DNA from: Streptomyces sp. NBC_01214 | GTDB lineage: Bacteria > Actinomycetota > Actinomycetes > Streptomycetales > Streptomycetaceae | Assembly: GCF_026340975.1 (NCBI RefSeq) | Contig: NZ_JAPEOS010000003.1 | Span: 1,736,001-1,800,000, forward strand | DNA length: 64,000 bases | Direction: 5' to 3' | Shown here: in pieces, positions 45,947 to 55,507 of the stretch | How positions within the stretch are numbered: the stretch's first letter is position 1 | How the letters are laid out: the number at the start of each line of letters is the position of its first letter | The notes under the pieces: generated by a model | What the model saw: the letters and a program-made list of their open reading frames with translations, nothing else | Told to the model about the DNA's origin: nothing | Database searches by the model: none | Made by a program: the position numbers and the translations under genes

Positions 45947-46187
45947 TTGAGGGCGAGTAGCTGTCCTCAGCCCTCCCCGGGCCAGGCGGGTCCGTATCGT
46001 AGGCGCGAAGGTTGCTCGCATGTTCGGGGGCTGGGTGCGCGTCGCAGATCACGCCACGTGGGGCCGGGGCTTTCCTGCGAAGTACCTCCTGGTTCAGAGG
46101 ACGAAGATGGCGTGGAATAGCTCTGGGGGAGGTGCCCGGGTGTTGAAGGGTTGTTCGTCGACCCCGCACCGCCGCCACGGGAGATTC

Positions 46188-46777
46188 TCACCCTCCGTGG
46201 ATGCCGCCCCGGCGGTCTCCGTTGTGGTCGAGGATGATCAGGATCTCGGCGGGGCCGCGGTCACTGCGCAGGGCGTGGGGGGTCATGGTGGAGAAGGACG
46301 CGGCTTGTCCGGCCTCGACGCGTATGACGCGTTCGCCGAGGTAGAGGACCACCGTGCCGGATAGCACGGTGAACCAGTCGCGACCGGGGTGGACGCCCAG
46401 GTCGTCGGGGCTGATGTCGCCGGCCTGGTCGGTGATGCGCATCTTGCCCACGGTCGGGCCGTGGGGTCCGTCGTCCTTGCTGAGCAGCCAGGTCGTCAGG
46501 CCGCGGCGCTCGTCGCGCTCGGGCCGGATGACGACATCGGAGTCGTCGGGGATTCGACGAGCTCGTCGAGGGACTTGCCCAGCGCTTCGGCGATGGCGGT
46601 GAGCTGATCGAGACTGAGGCGCCGGTGACCGGTCTCGATGCGGCTGAGCTGGGAGGGGCTGATGCCCGCCCGCTCCGCAAGGTTGTCCAGTGACCAGCCC
46701 CGCGCCTTGCGCAGGGACCTGATCCGCATCCTGACGGTGGCGTCCAACGTCGATTCTTGCTCCACCGGCAAGACCAT
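46188..46777 (-). pseudogene. XRE-cupin regulator split by a frameshift
   Basis: From ATG 46777 the frame reads an XRE helix-turn-helix, MRIRSLRKARGWSLDNLAER and AGISPSQLSRIETGHRRLSL, to DELVESP near 46555. The cupin half follows in another frame: WLLSKDDGPHGPTVGKMRIT, DWFTVLSGTVVLYLGERVIR and a metal-ligand pattern with HAL near the end, to 46188. Together they give a standard protein of about 195 residues that senses a small ligand by the cupin. One base change near 46555 restores it, so a sequence error is possible. It is divergent from the methyltransferase gene, 36 bp away, and would be its regulator. Confidence 0.8.
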
Positions 46778-46813
46778 ATGCCACGGCAGCAAGGGCCGTT
46801 CTACCGTCGGAGC

Positions 46814-47671
46814 ATGAACACACACCACGACACTGGCGGTCATATCGGGCACGAGCCGGCGGCGGGTTCCGCTGTCGCGTTGGCGAAGCTGCTGGAGCTG
46901 GACGGCGAAGTCCTGGCTTCCTACTTCTCGGAACTGACCGGCCGGCTCGCCGAACTCGCCGACCCCTCTCCGGCCCGGATCCTGGACCTGGGCAGCGGTC
47001 CCGGCACCGGCAGCTTCGCACTGGCCCGCCGGTTCCCCACGGCGCACGTGACGGCCGTGGACATCTCTGCGCAGATGCTGCACCGCCTGAGCAAGCAGGC
47101 TTTTGCGCACGGGGTCGCCGACCGGATCAGCACGGTCGAGGCGAACGTCGACGAGTCCTGGGCCGATATCGGTGAGGGCGGGCCGTACGACCTGATCTGG
47201 GCCGCCGCCTTCATGCACCACGTGGCCGACCCCGCCCGCACCTTCGCCCAGGCTTTCGAACAGCTGCACCCGGGCGGGCTCATCGCCGTGACCGAGATGG
47301 ACTTCTTCCCCCTGTACCTACCCGAGGACACCGGCGTCGGCCGACCCGGTCTGGAGGCCCGCCTGCACGCCGCCACGAACACCGAGCCGCCCCACGAATG
47401 GACCGGCCACCTCCGGGACGCCGGGTTCACCCTCGAGGAGCGGCGCCCCTTCGACATCCGCCTCGACGCCACGCAGGCAGGTCCGTCCCTGAACGCCTAC
47501 GCCCAGGGCTCTCTGGCCAAGCTGTGCTTCCACGCCACGGAAGTCCTCGACGCGGATGACCTGGCCGCCATGGACGTCCTGCTGGACGAAGAGCAGCCGC
47601 ACAGCGTCGCGCGGCGTGACGACCTGAGCGTGCGCACCACCCGCACTACGTGGATCGCCCGCCGTCCCTGA
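46814..47671 (+). CDS. Class I SAM-dependent methyltransferase
   Basis: A 285-residue methyltransferase. Motif I ILDLGSGPGTGSFALARRFP is at about 53-72, the acidic residue binding the ribose is Asp in VTAVDISAQML, and YDLIWAAAFMHHVADP with LHPGGLIAVTE marks motifs II-III. No DNA- or RNA-specific motif appears, so a small-molecule substrate is likely. GGAG directly precedes ATG 46814. It is divergent from the XRE-cupin gene, suggesting local control by that regulator if it is functional. Confidence 0.87.
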   Translation: MNTHHDTGGHIGHEPAAGSAVALAKLLELDGEVLASYFSELTGRLAELADPSPARILDLGSGPGTGSFALARRFPTAHVTAVDISAQMLHRLSKQAFAHGVADRISTVEANVDESWADIGEGGPYDLIWAAAFMHHVADPARTFAQAFEQLHPGGLIAVTEMDFFPLYLPEDTGVGRPGLEARLHAATNTEPPHEWTGHLRDAGFTLEERRPFDIRLDATQAGPSLNAYAQGSLAKLCFHATEVLDADDLAAMDVLLDEEQPHSVARRDDLSVRTTRTTWIARRP

Positions 47672-48005
47672 ACCCAATGCCGCCACCGTGCCGACCAAGC
47701 CCCGCAGGGCGCCTCTGACAAGCCCGCGCGCCCCTCGGGCGGATGGCCGCGCGACGGCCGTCCTGCACGGCCGCCTCCGGCTGGTCTGGCGGTCCCTGAC
47801 CGGCTGGAGACGTTCACCGCACACCTGGAGCGCGGCCACGCCACACCGGCGGCACTGCAGGACCTCACGGACGCCTGGGTCCGCTACGCCTCCCGCTGAC
47901 CGCTCCCAGCGAGACCCGCTCGCCTGTGGCGCAGGAGTCCGTGTGGGTGATGTCCGCGGCACATGGCGAACCGTCTCGCCCACCGATCTGGCGGGCGAAC
48001 GGCCG
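47672..48005. other. No intact gene
   Basis: A plus-strand frame ending at TGA 47897-47899 reads RLETFTAHLERGHATPAALQ then DLTDAWVRYASR and may be the tail of a lost gene. Nothing else is supported. Confidence 0.3.
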
Positions 48006-48472
48006 TCAGGCCTTGCTGGTGGCTCCCGACGCGAACCATTGGACGAGGGTCGCAGCGAGGTGCACGGTCATCCTGGCGGCTTCGGGCGTCTCGTCGCGCG
48101 TCCGGTCGCGGGCCCCGTGCCGGCTGGTCTGCCCCTCCCACAGCAACGTCGTCATCTTCAGGGCCGTTTCAAAGCCTTCGCCACCGTTCGGGCCGGTGAT
48201 CGCGCTGCGGAGCTCGTTCTGGAGCTGCGGGAGCTCGCCCTCCATCGTGCCCAGGGTCGCCCTGCGGTTGTTCGGCTGGAGGGGTGTCGTGCTGGGCACA
48301 TTCCACGGCCTTGATCGCCTCGCGCCTCTCTGTACGCCTTCACCGGATCTGGGTGAAGCGCGTAGGCAAGATCTATCGCCTGACGGAGGTGCCGACTGAC
48401 GGAACCACGCTCCGGCCGGTCCGCTGCCTTCAGCGCTTCCTCGACTGCGGCCCCGAAGATGAAGGGCGCCAT
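48006..48472 (-). pseudogene. Hypothetical protein, frameshifted
   Basis: ATG 48472 starts MAPFIFGAAVEEALKAADRP with a helix HLRQAIDLAYALHPDPVKAY to about 48320. The rest, in another frame, runs MEGELPQLQNELRSAITGPN, ALKMTTLLWEGQTSRHG and HLAATLVQWFASGA to 48006. The two join into a protein of about 155 residues that resembles small Streptomyces hypotheticals. Function unknown; the frame change lies near 48300. Confidence 0.5.
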
Positions 48473-48663
48473 CGTCACAGGCGCAAGGGGCTTGCCGCAA
48501 GGCGATCGATAGTTGGGACAGCCCGAACGGATCTGCACGGCGCCACCCTGGTCAACTTCGCCCTGATCGTGGTCGCCAAACAGCTCGCATCCTGCATCCG
48601 CGACCTGGGCGAGATCACCTTCTACCGGCCGGGGCAAGGACGAAGCAGCGGATCAGCTCATCC

Positions 48664-50245
48664 TTACCGACCGATGGAACGACTGCAGAGCCTCCAACTC
48701 CTCATCGGAGAACCCCCTCGCGGCCGTCGCCGGGTTCTTCCGTCACCCAGTCCCCTCGGTGCGTCGCGGGGCCGGCGTCCGGCGGTCACGGATCCGACTG
48801 GTGGCCAGGGCCGCGGCCCGTAGGGCAGCCGCGAGGCGTACGAGCGGTTCGGCATCGGTTGACCCCTCACATAGAAGCCCACACCTGTGCCGGACCTGGT
48901 CGAGCAGTCCTGCCCCCGTCTGATCGCATCGCCGGGTAGGGCCGCCGGACGGTTAGGCGGCCGGTACGTCCGGCGCGGTGTCCTGCGGTGGAGCCCGGCC
49001 CAGGCGGCACGCAGGACGGCGATCTCGCGGTCGACGTCGTATTCCTGGTCGTCCACATGCTTGAGCAGCTTGCGCCCGCCGACTGTCAGGTAGGCGTATA
49101 CGACCACCCGGGGTACGAAGCTGCCGTCGGACCCCCGCACCGGTTCGGCCCTGATGTCCTGGACGTCTTCCCAGGCCACCCGCCGTGTGTGGGTGATTCC
49201 TCGGACACGTATGCCGGCGCTGTCGATCAGGGTGGCGGTACGCGGGACGCGGACGAAGCAGACGATCACGGTCGGCACCACGAGCACGCTCGTGCCGAGC
49301 TGAAGCCAGAAAGGCGGGATGTCCTCGCTCCACACCATGAACAGCAGCAGGGCCGCCTTGGCGACCAGGACGGCCAGGAGCCCGTTCCTTCTGCCCCTGC
49401 TCATCCGGTATTCACGCGGCAGGCCTCCGCTGCCCGGGGCCACCGAGCTCTCCCGGGCCGCCGGTCGGGCAGGCGGGCTCGGAAGGACCGGCGGCTCGGT
49501 GAACAGGCCGTAGCCCTCCCCGTTGCTGCGGAGCGCCGCGATGGCGGAAGCCACCATCGTGGCGAGGAGGACCAGTGCGAGCGGCCCCCAGATCGCCCAG
49601 ATCGCCCAGATCGCCCACATGGGCCAGTTGTTGTTCAACTGCGCCCACACCGACAGAATGGCGGTCACTCCCAGGGCGACGCCGTGCCAGCGCACCATGG
49701 CTGCTGCGCGCTGGTGCCGCCGGTCGTGGCGCTTGACGATGGCCCACAGCGAGCCGACGAGGGCGGTCAGACCGAACGAGATGAAAGCGAGAGCGCCACC
49801 CAGCCGGTCCGCCGGCCACCCCACCGGGCCGAACGTCGTCTGCTGCCGCAGCCCGCCGGCATCCCGCACCTCGACGATGCCCCCGTGCCAGACCACGCCG
49901 ACAACCGGGTCACTCGGCCGCATCCGCGACAACACCGGACCGGTGCTACGGAACGCCACACTCCAAGGCTTGCCGCTCGGGAGCAGCAACGTCGCCGCCG
50001 GCTCCTTCCCATCGTCGCCCTCGTTGGCGGCGCTCTCGCACCGTGAACGCCTGCTCCCACACACATGCCGACGCCGTCACCGGCACGGAGGCGCAGACCG
50101 GGGAAGCCCGGTACTCCCGCTCCCGCTCCAGCGCCCCGCTCACCTCCATGGCCGACATCACCCCCGCGAACAGCCCTACGAGCGCGATCGCCAGCCAGGC
50201 CGCGACCTGTCCCGCTTTCTCCATAGTCCCCCGCCTCCCCCTCAT
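48664..50245 (-). pseudogene. Membrane protein with PH-like domain, one frameshift
   Basis: GTG 50245 starts an N-terminal anchor helix (AAWLAIALVGLFAGVMSAM) to about 50035, after which the frame changes and the rest follows to 48664. The second part has SDPVVGVVWHGGIVEVRDAG and helices ALAFISFGLTALVGSLWAI, VALGVTAILSVWAQL and PLALVLLATMVASAIAAL. Further on it has a PH-like pattern TATLIDSAGIRVRGITHTRR with VAWEDVQDI. A 9-bp tandem repeat at about 49588-49620 encodes WAIWAIWAIW at a membrane border. Five to seven membrane helices in all; function unknown. One base near 50035 would join the parts. The C-terminal 100 residues look out of frame. Confidence 0.6.
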
Positions 50246-50646
50246 TTCCCCGCGGTCCGCTGGCCCGCCCGCACATTGGAGTACGGGGGATGATCAAGGA
50301 ACACAGAAGGTCCGGTGCCCCATTACAACTGTTACGGAACAGTCGAGTTGCATTGGCAGAGGAGCGGCGGCTCCCTGCTAGGGGTTCCAGACACCTGCAA
50401 GCCCCCAGACCCCGATCGGCCAGCGACTACATACGCCATCCGCTCACCGCATCGTCGGGGCCGGACGGGCGGGTGCGCGGCCCTGGGCCCTCCAGCGGCA
50501 TGGGGCGGGGCGACGACGTCCAAGCCGGGGAAGAGGACGTCTTTGAGCCTCTCCGCCTTCATGGCGACGTGATCCCCTGGCGGAACGATTCCGCAATCTC
50601 CGCTCCTCAGCACGTGCTGCAGGTGCGGCAGGCTGCAACCGGGCGG
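50246..50646. other. No intact gene
   Basis: A minus-strand frame near 50510-50590 (PPGDHVAMKAERLKDVLFPG) has coding character but no supported start or end. Confidence 0.3.
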
Positions 50647-50937
50647 TCAAGGGCCCTGGTAGAAGGGGATGGGTATGTCATGCGCCTTCAGAGCTTCCGT
50701 GTAGCGGGCCAGCAGCTCGTCGAGGTTGGAGAGGAGGAGGGCCGCCGCCTCGCGGGCTTCAACTACATCGCCCTGGCCGCAGAGCTCTACGATTTCGGCG
50801 ACGTCCGTGCGGATGATCGACAGGGAGTCTCCCTGGATCAGCACACCCGGAAAGTTTCGCTGGGGCAGGCGGACTACCGCGTCGTTCCCCGGATCCGTCA
50901 ACAACTCAACCTCGATACGTTCCATCCGATCACCCAA
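50647..50937 (-). CDS. DUF6959-like small protein
   Basis: A 96-residue soluble protein. The segment VVRLPQRNFPGVLIQGDSLS followed by two helices (REAAALLLSNLDELLARYTE) matches what I recall of the Streptomyces DUF6959 family, whose role is unknown. GTG 50937 has GAGG 4 bases upstream; ATG 50925 gives the more usual start MERIEVELL. Transcribed alone. Confidence 0.75.
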   Translation of the reverse strand: MGDRMERIEVELLTDPGNDAVVRLPQRNFPGVLIQGDSLSIIRTDVAEIVELCGQGDVVEAREAAALLLSNLDELLARYTEALKAHDIPIPFYQGP

Positions 50938-51110
50938 CCTCAGCCCCGCCCCCTTCTCCAGGTGTAGCCATCACGGAAGAGCGGTCGGAACCTCATGAAT
51001 GGGTCCCTCTGGTCAACTTCACGCTCAGACCATCCGGCTCGCCGTTCGGCGCCAGACTCAGCCGTGCGGATTCGTTGATGTGGAAGATCTGTCTGGAACG
51101 GATCGGCATG

Positions 51111-51144
51111 GAGTTTGGCTGGGGGCGCGCCCCCAGCCAAACTC
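51111..51144. repeat. 34-bp perfect palindrome
   Basis: Two 17-bp arms (GAGTTTGGCTGGGGGCG and complement) without loop. It lies about 170 bp from the end of the solute-binding-protein fragment. Third long perfect palindrome in the window. Confidence 0.8.
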
Positions 51145-51309
51145 ACCGGGCGGCCGTGAGGCTGCTGCCGACCCCGTGGGTATGCCGCCGGCCCTCTCGT
51201 ACGCGCTGCGAAGGAGAGCCAGCAGCCGCCGGCAGGGGTCGACAGCCAGGGCATAGGGCACCGAGCGCGTGATGCGACTCGCCCCGGGGACGCCTTCGAA
51301 AAGGCATGA

Positions 51310-51600
51310 ACTGCCCGGAACGGCGACCCTGTGCGGCGATGGCCTGCTTCATCGCGCCGACGACTTGCTCCTGCCACATCTGAGGAAGCTTCTTGACCGT
51401 GGCCACCCACGCCCCGGCATTCTTGATCCGCTGTACGGCCGCATAGTGCTCAATCGGCAGAAACTTGTCCTCATCGAGCTCAACGTGTGCGTCGCGGATC
51501 GGTCGGGCGAATCCGTCGCCAAGGTCGCGCTGCCCCTCATCGCTGAAGACGTACTCGCGGGCCGCCTTCGCGGCATCGACCCCGAGTGCGACTCCGCGGA
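51310..51600 (-). pseudogene. ABC solute-binding protein, C-terminal fragment
   Basis: The minus-strand frame reads REYVFSDEGQRDLGDGFARP then IRDAHVELDEDKFLPIEHYA and VKKLPQMWQEQV. This is the usual C-terminus of iron/thiamine/spermidine-type periplasmic binding proteins: a helix with SDEGQ, then A-R-P-I-R and the final W-Q-E. Only about 80 residues of 340 remain; the 5' part is lost at about 51600 and no transporter genes are near. Confidence 0.65.
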
Positions 51601-51632
51601 GTCAAGACCACACGCACCCCGAACCACCAGGC

Positions 51633-51806
51633 GTGTCAACGCCGTTCCGCCTCGTGGAGATCGACGGCGAGTTGTTCGGCACGGCGAAGTCCATGACGGA
51701 CGTGATCCTGCTCGCCGCGGCCGCCGGCATCACGATCCACGACCTGGACGACCCGGACGCGGTCCGCTGGGTGGGCGGCGGGAAGTTCACCTGGAAGCTG
51801 CACTAA
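51633..51806 (+). CDS. Small hypothetical protein
   Basis: A 57-residue protein starting at GTG 51633 (VSTPFRLVEIDGELFGTAKS) and ending GGGKFTWKLH. The ribosome site is weak (CAGG). The composition and ending resemble short Streptomyces hypotheticals. Unknown function. Confidence 0.5.
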   Translation: MSTPFRLVEIDGELFGTAKSMTDVILLAAAAGITIHDLDDPDAVRWVGGGKFTWKLH

Positions 51807-51876
51807 GACCGGGCTGTGCGCACCCACCCCCCGTGGACGGGTGCGCGCAGGACGTCCTGGGCCGGCCGCCGTCCCG

Positions 51877-52176
51877 TCAGACCACGTTGAGCCAGAGTTC
51901 GTAGCGCTTCGGCCGCTCGACCTCGCGGCAGTCCCACTCGGTGACCCGGGGGTCGTTCTCCCAGGCAGCCTGGCCCGCCCAGGCACAGGAAGACTCGCTG
52001 GGATACCGCCGCTGGGTGTTGCGCCAGCCGGGGAGCGTGGACGTGACGTCGGAGACGGATTCGGTGGCCGAGGGAGCCGCAGGCTGCGGCGCGGCAACCG
52101 CGGCGGTGGTGACGGTGCCGCCTGCGAGCAGGGCGGCACCCAGTAACGTGCCGATGAGCCGGGTACGTGTACGCAT
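51877..52176 (-). CDS. Small secreted protein
   Basis: A 99-residue protein with a clear signal peptide: MRTRTR, hydrophobic core LIGTLLGAALLAGGTVTTAA, cut near VAA-PQP at about residue 29. The mature part of about 70 residues has two Cys (SCAW and DCRE), likely a single disulphide, and several Trp. GGAG is 4 bases before ATG 52176. No family recognised; may be a small extracellular or inhibitor-like protein. Confidence 0.75.
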   Translation of the reverse strand: MRTRTRLIGTLLGAALLAGGTVTTAAVAAPQPAAPSATESVSDVTSTLPGWRNTQRRYPSESSCAWAGQAAWENDPRVTEWDCREVERPKRYELWLNVV

Positions 52177-52495
52177 GGCTTCTCCTGTAGGTGGTGGGTG
52201 TGCGGGGCGGCGGTGGAGCCATGGGCTGCCTTGCCGCCGCTGTCTTCCTCACCGATGCTGCGGGCTGCCCTGCTCGCCCCTCCAGCCGTTTCGGCCAGGG
52301 TCGAATCGTTACGCTGGCCAGTACAGCTGTGGCTGCGGGGCCGGAAACCCCTGGTTCCACGTGTCACCCGTGCGACGGGTGCATCGCGTGCCGCACCGTC
52401 TGACCGCCGCGGCCGGCTTCGCGACCGCCGCCGCCCTGGCCGCGCACAGCGTAGAAGGCAGCCCGATCGGGATGATCTACCCGCTACCCTGCGGG

Positions 52496-52555
52496 TCAAC
52501 TATCACGCTCAGGAGCCAACTAGCGCGCTCAAGGGCCAGCTATCTCACTCAGTCA
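52496..52555. repeat. Three 20-bp imperfect direct repeats
   Basis: Units at 52496, 52516 and 52536 follow the pattern (T/C)CA(A/G)CTA-N-C-N-C-(G/A)-CTCA. They could be binding sites, an IS end or iterons. The remainder of 52177-52614 has no supportable gene. Confidence 0.6.
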
Positions 52556-52614
52556 CAACCACCCGCAGGCGGTGAGCTGGAAGTCCAGGACGTGAGCGGA
52601 AGGCGGTGAGGGCC

Positions 52615-53641
52615 ATGGCGCGACCGGCAGGGGCCGGAAACCTATCATTCGGGCTGGTCAGTCTGCCCGTGGGCCTTATCCACGGCCACCGACAGCGTCA
52701 CGATCCACTTCCACCAGCTCCAGCGCGGCACCTCCGACCGGATCCGCAACCGACGGGTCAACGACAACGAACGGACCGGCAAAGAGGTCGACCTCGGCGA
52801 CATCGTCACGGTCTACGACACCGGCGCGGAATACGTCCTCGTCGAGCCGAGGGAACTCGACGAGATCGCCCCGGGCCGCTCCCAGGCCCTGGAGATCATC
52901 GGCGTCGTCGACCTGGAAGAGGTCGAGCCGATCTTCTTCGACAAGACCTACCACCTCGGCCCGCGCGGCAAGGAGTACGAGAAGGTCTACAGCCTCCTCG
53001 AACAGGCCCTCGCCAAGACCGGCCGAGCAGGGATCGCGACGTTCGTGATGCGACAGTACGAGTACCTGGTCGCGGTGAAGGCCGAGGACGGCCTCCTGAC
53101 CCTGCACACCCTCCACTGGGCCGACGAGATCCGAACCCCCAAGGACGAGTTAGCCGGCCTGCCCGGCAAGGCCAAGGGCACCAGGGCACCGCCAAAGAAG
53201 TACACAGATGGCCGAGTAGCTCATCGAGGCCATGTCGATGAAGCGGGGCCCCGACCAGTTCCACGACACCTTCCGGGAGAAGGTCGCCAGCTTGATCCAG
53301 GCCAAGCAAGCAGGCGAGACGGTCGAGAACGCCGAGCCCGCCCCCAAGCCCACCGGCGCCGTCGACCTCATGGAAGCCCTGCGCGCCAGTGTCGACCGGG
53401 TACGCAGCCCCAAGGACACCAAGACGGAGAAGTCTCCACGTCCACACGAGCCCGTGGCGGCTCCGGGGCGGGCAGCGCGAAGAAGCCGGCGGGCATGAAG
53501 CGGATCAGCTCCGCGCCGAAGCCCGATCTGGACCAACTGACCAAAGCCGACCTCTCCAAGAAGGCCGCAGCCGCCGACATCCCCGGCCGCTCCCACATGA
53601 CCCGCGAAGGTCTCGTCGACGCACTGAGAGGCGCCTCCTAG
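52615..53641 (+). pseudogene. ku: Ku DNA end-binding protein, frameshifted
   Basis: Bacterial Ku binds DNA ends for non-homologous end joining with LigD. ATG 52615 starts ARPAGAGNLSFGLVSLPVGL, then the frame changes near 52685. The core follows: VTIHFHQLQRGTSDRIRNRR, EVDLGDIVTVYDTGAEYVLV, IFFDKTYHLGPRGKEYEKVY and KTGRAGIATFVMRQYEYLVA. After about 53170 two more frame changes lead to a tail with DQFHDTFREKVASLIQAKQA and, at 53520-53640, a SAP-like LTKADLSKKAAAADIPGRSH found in actinobacterial Ku. About four frame changes are required, so it is dead unless the sequence is wrong. An IS701-family copy starts exactly at its stop codon. Confidence 0.87.
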
Positions 53642-55023
53642 TAGTGCTTTGTTAGCTGGTCTTGTCACGTTGGGTGTCTGGTAGTTCGCTGGTTGGTGTG
53701 AGGGCTGGGGAGCTTGCTGCGGTTCGGGTCCGGTTGGAGGAGTTCGTCTCCGAGGTGTTCACGCCGCTGGTGCGGCGGGACCAGCGTGAGAAGGGCTTGC
53801 TGTATGTGCGGGGGCTGTTGCTGGACGGCCGGCGGAAGTCGATGCAGCCGATGGCCGAACGCCTCGGTATCGATCACCAGCGGTTGCAGCAGTTCATGAC
53901 GTCCTCGAGCTGGCCGGTCGAGGACGTGAGAGCCCGGCTCGCATGGCGGGCCGTGGCCGCGGTGCGGCCCGAGGTCTGGGTCGTGGACGATACCGGTTTC
54001 CCCAAGGACGGTACCGCCTCGCCCGGGGTGGCCCGCCAGTACTCGGGCACCCTGGGCAAGGTCGGCAACTGTCAGATCGGCGTCAGTGTCCACGCCGCCA
54101 CGGACACGGCCTCCTGCCCGCTGTCCTGGCGCCTGTTCCTACCTGCGAGCTGGGACAGCCCGGAAGCCGAGGCCCGCAGGCGAGCCTGCAAGATTCCCGA
54201 TACCGAGCACCACCGCCCCAAGTGGCAGCTCGCGCTGGACATGCTCGATGAACTAGACGGCATCGGTCTGCGGCCCGCCGCACTGGTTGCGGACTCCGGC
54301 TACGGCGCGAACGCGGACTTCCGCCACGGCCTCGAAGACCGGGGACTGGCCTACGTCCTGCAGGCGAAAGCGGAGATGACCGCCCACGGCGAGGAGGCCG
54401 AACCACACCAGCCCGCATACGGCGGGCTGGGGCCCAGGCCGCTGCCCCGCTACCGCACCCGGCCCCTCTCCTTACGCGACCACGTGCTGGCCGCCGGCCG
54501 ACGGGCGGGACGCACGCTGACCTGGCGCAAGGGATCGAAAGCGGCAATGAGCTCGCACTTCGTGCTCCTGCGAGTCCGCCTCGCGGGCCGTCGGCCCAAA
54601 CCCGCCGCCGACGGAACGATCCCCCTCGCCTGGTTGATCGTCCAGTGGCCCGACGGCGAAGCGGAGCCGGTGAAGTACTGGATCTCGAACCTGCCCGCGG
54701 ACATCCCGGCCAAGGACCTTGTCCGCCTGGCGAAGTCACGCTGGCGGATCGAGCACGACTACCGCGAACTGAAAACCTGTCTGGGCCTGGACCACTTCGA
54801 GGGCCGCTCGTTCACCGGCTGGCACCGCCACGTCACCCTCGTCACCGCCGCCCACCTGTTCCTCACCGAACAGCGGACCTGCCCAAAAGCCCCTGCCAGG
54901 GCCTGACCCTCTACCAGGCCCTGGACCTCCTCCAACACCTCATCGCCACCTGGACCGGCACCTGCCCCACCTGCCGGCAGACCATCCCATGGCAGCCCTA
55001 CGACACCACCTAACAAAGCACTA
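53642..55023 (+). mobile_element. IS701-family element 1, with CTAG target duplication
   Basis: Perfect 14-bp inverted repeats TAGTGCTTTGTTAG (53642-53655) and complement (55010-55023) bound a 1382-bp element. CTAG duplications flank it at 53638-53641 and 55024-55027, the YTAR-type target expected for IS701. The left CTAG contains the Ku stop codon. Confidence 0.92.
53662..54906 (+). CDS. IS701-family transposase, C-terminus possibly frameshifted
   Basis: A transposase of about 414 residues. It has a first catalytic strand VWVVDDTGFPKDGTASPGVA, then RQYSGTLGKVGNCQIGVSVH, a second strand ALVADSGYG, and the C-terminal helix SRWRIEHDYRELKTCLGLDH with the catalytic Glu. This is typical IS701. 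The listed TTG start may be replaced by GTG 53698. After HLFLTEQR the frame ends early (ending PKAPARA), while the +1 frame continues GLTLYQALDLLQHLIATWTG then CPTCRQ to 55013, the usual end of the family. So either a single-base change or a ribosomal shift affects the last 50 residues. The catalytic core is intact. Confidence 0.88.
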   Translation: MSRWVSGSSLVGVRAGELAAVRVRLEEFVSEVFTPLVRRDQREKGLLYVRGLLLDGRRKSMQPMAERLGIDHQRLQQFMTSSSWPVEDVRARLAWRAVAAVRPEVWVVDDTGFPKDGTASPGVARQYSGTLGKVGNCQIGVSVHAATDTASCPLSWRLFLPASWDSPEAEARRRACKIPDTEHHRPKWQLALDMLDELDGIGLRPAALVADSGYGANADFRHGLEDRGLAYVLQAKAEMTAHGEEAEPHQPAYGGLGPRPLPRYRTRPLSLRDHVLAAGRRAGRTLTWRKGSKAAMSSHFVLLRVRLAGRRPKPAADGTIPLAWLIVQWPDGEAEPVKYWISNLPADIPAKDLVRLAKSRWRIEHDYRELKTCLGLDHFEGRSFTGWHRHVTLVTAAHLFLTEQRTCPKAPARA

Positions 55024-55192
55024 CTAGAAGCTGTCCGGCGGATTATGCGCTAGCGGGCCGTGTTGCTGTACTCGGACGGTGCGGGCATCCGGAGTGCGGC
55101 GTAGATCACTCACGGCTTGTCTCCGTTCCAGGCCATTCCCGCCCTGGCTCTGCTTGGCTGGTGGCTCTGACGATCACAGGAGGTTGATACGT

Positions 55193-55492
55193 ATGGCGCT
55201 TACACACTGGGGGTTCATCTACACGGCGGACGGCAGCGCGGCAGGTGGCGATGTCAGCGTCGTGGACACGGGTACGTGCCGCAGTGTGTTCGTCGGGGTG
55301 GAGAAGCCCGAGGAGTGCATCGAGGCCGCGCGCCGCCTGGTGGGCGAGGGAGTGCAGCTGATTGAACTGTGCGGGGGATTCGGGCCGGTATGGGCCGGGC
55401 GTGTGATCGAGGCGATCAACGGCGCCGTCCCCGTGGGCGCGGTTGGCTACGGACCCGAAGCGGTCGATCAGGTGCATGCGATTTTCTCGTGA
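55193..55492 (+). CDS. DUF6506-like small protein
   Basis: A 99-residue soluble protein, MALTHWGFIYTADGSAAGGD, with VFVGVEKPEECIEAARRLVG followed by LIELCGGFGPVWAGRVIEAI, which matches what I recall of the DUF6506 family. Unknown biochemical role. AGGAGG lies 7 bases before ATG 55193, a strong ribosome site, so it is probably expressed. It lies between an IS701 element and an IS5-family transposase and may be transposon cargo. Confidence 0.75.
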   Translation: MALTHWGFIYTADGSAAGGDVSVVDTGTCRSVFVGVEKPEECIEAARRLVGEGVQLIELCGGFGPVWAGRVIEAINGAVPVGAVGYGPEAVDQVHAIFS

Positions 55493-55507
55493 CGGGTGCC
55501 AGCTCTT

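Noticed and set aside
45950..46187. Tn3 inverted repeat or resolvase next to the TnpA scrap
   Set aside because: No 38-bp Tn3-type end and no resolvase frame could be found.
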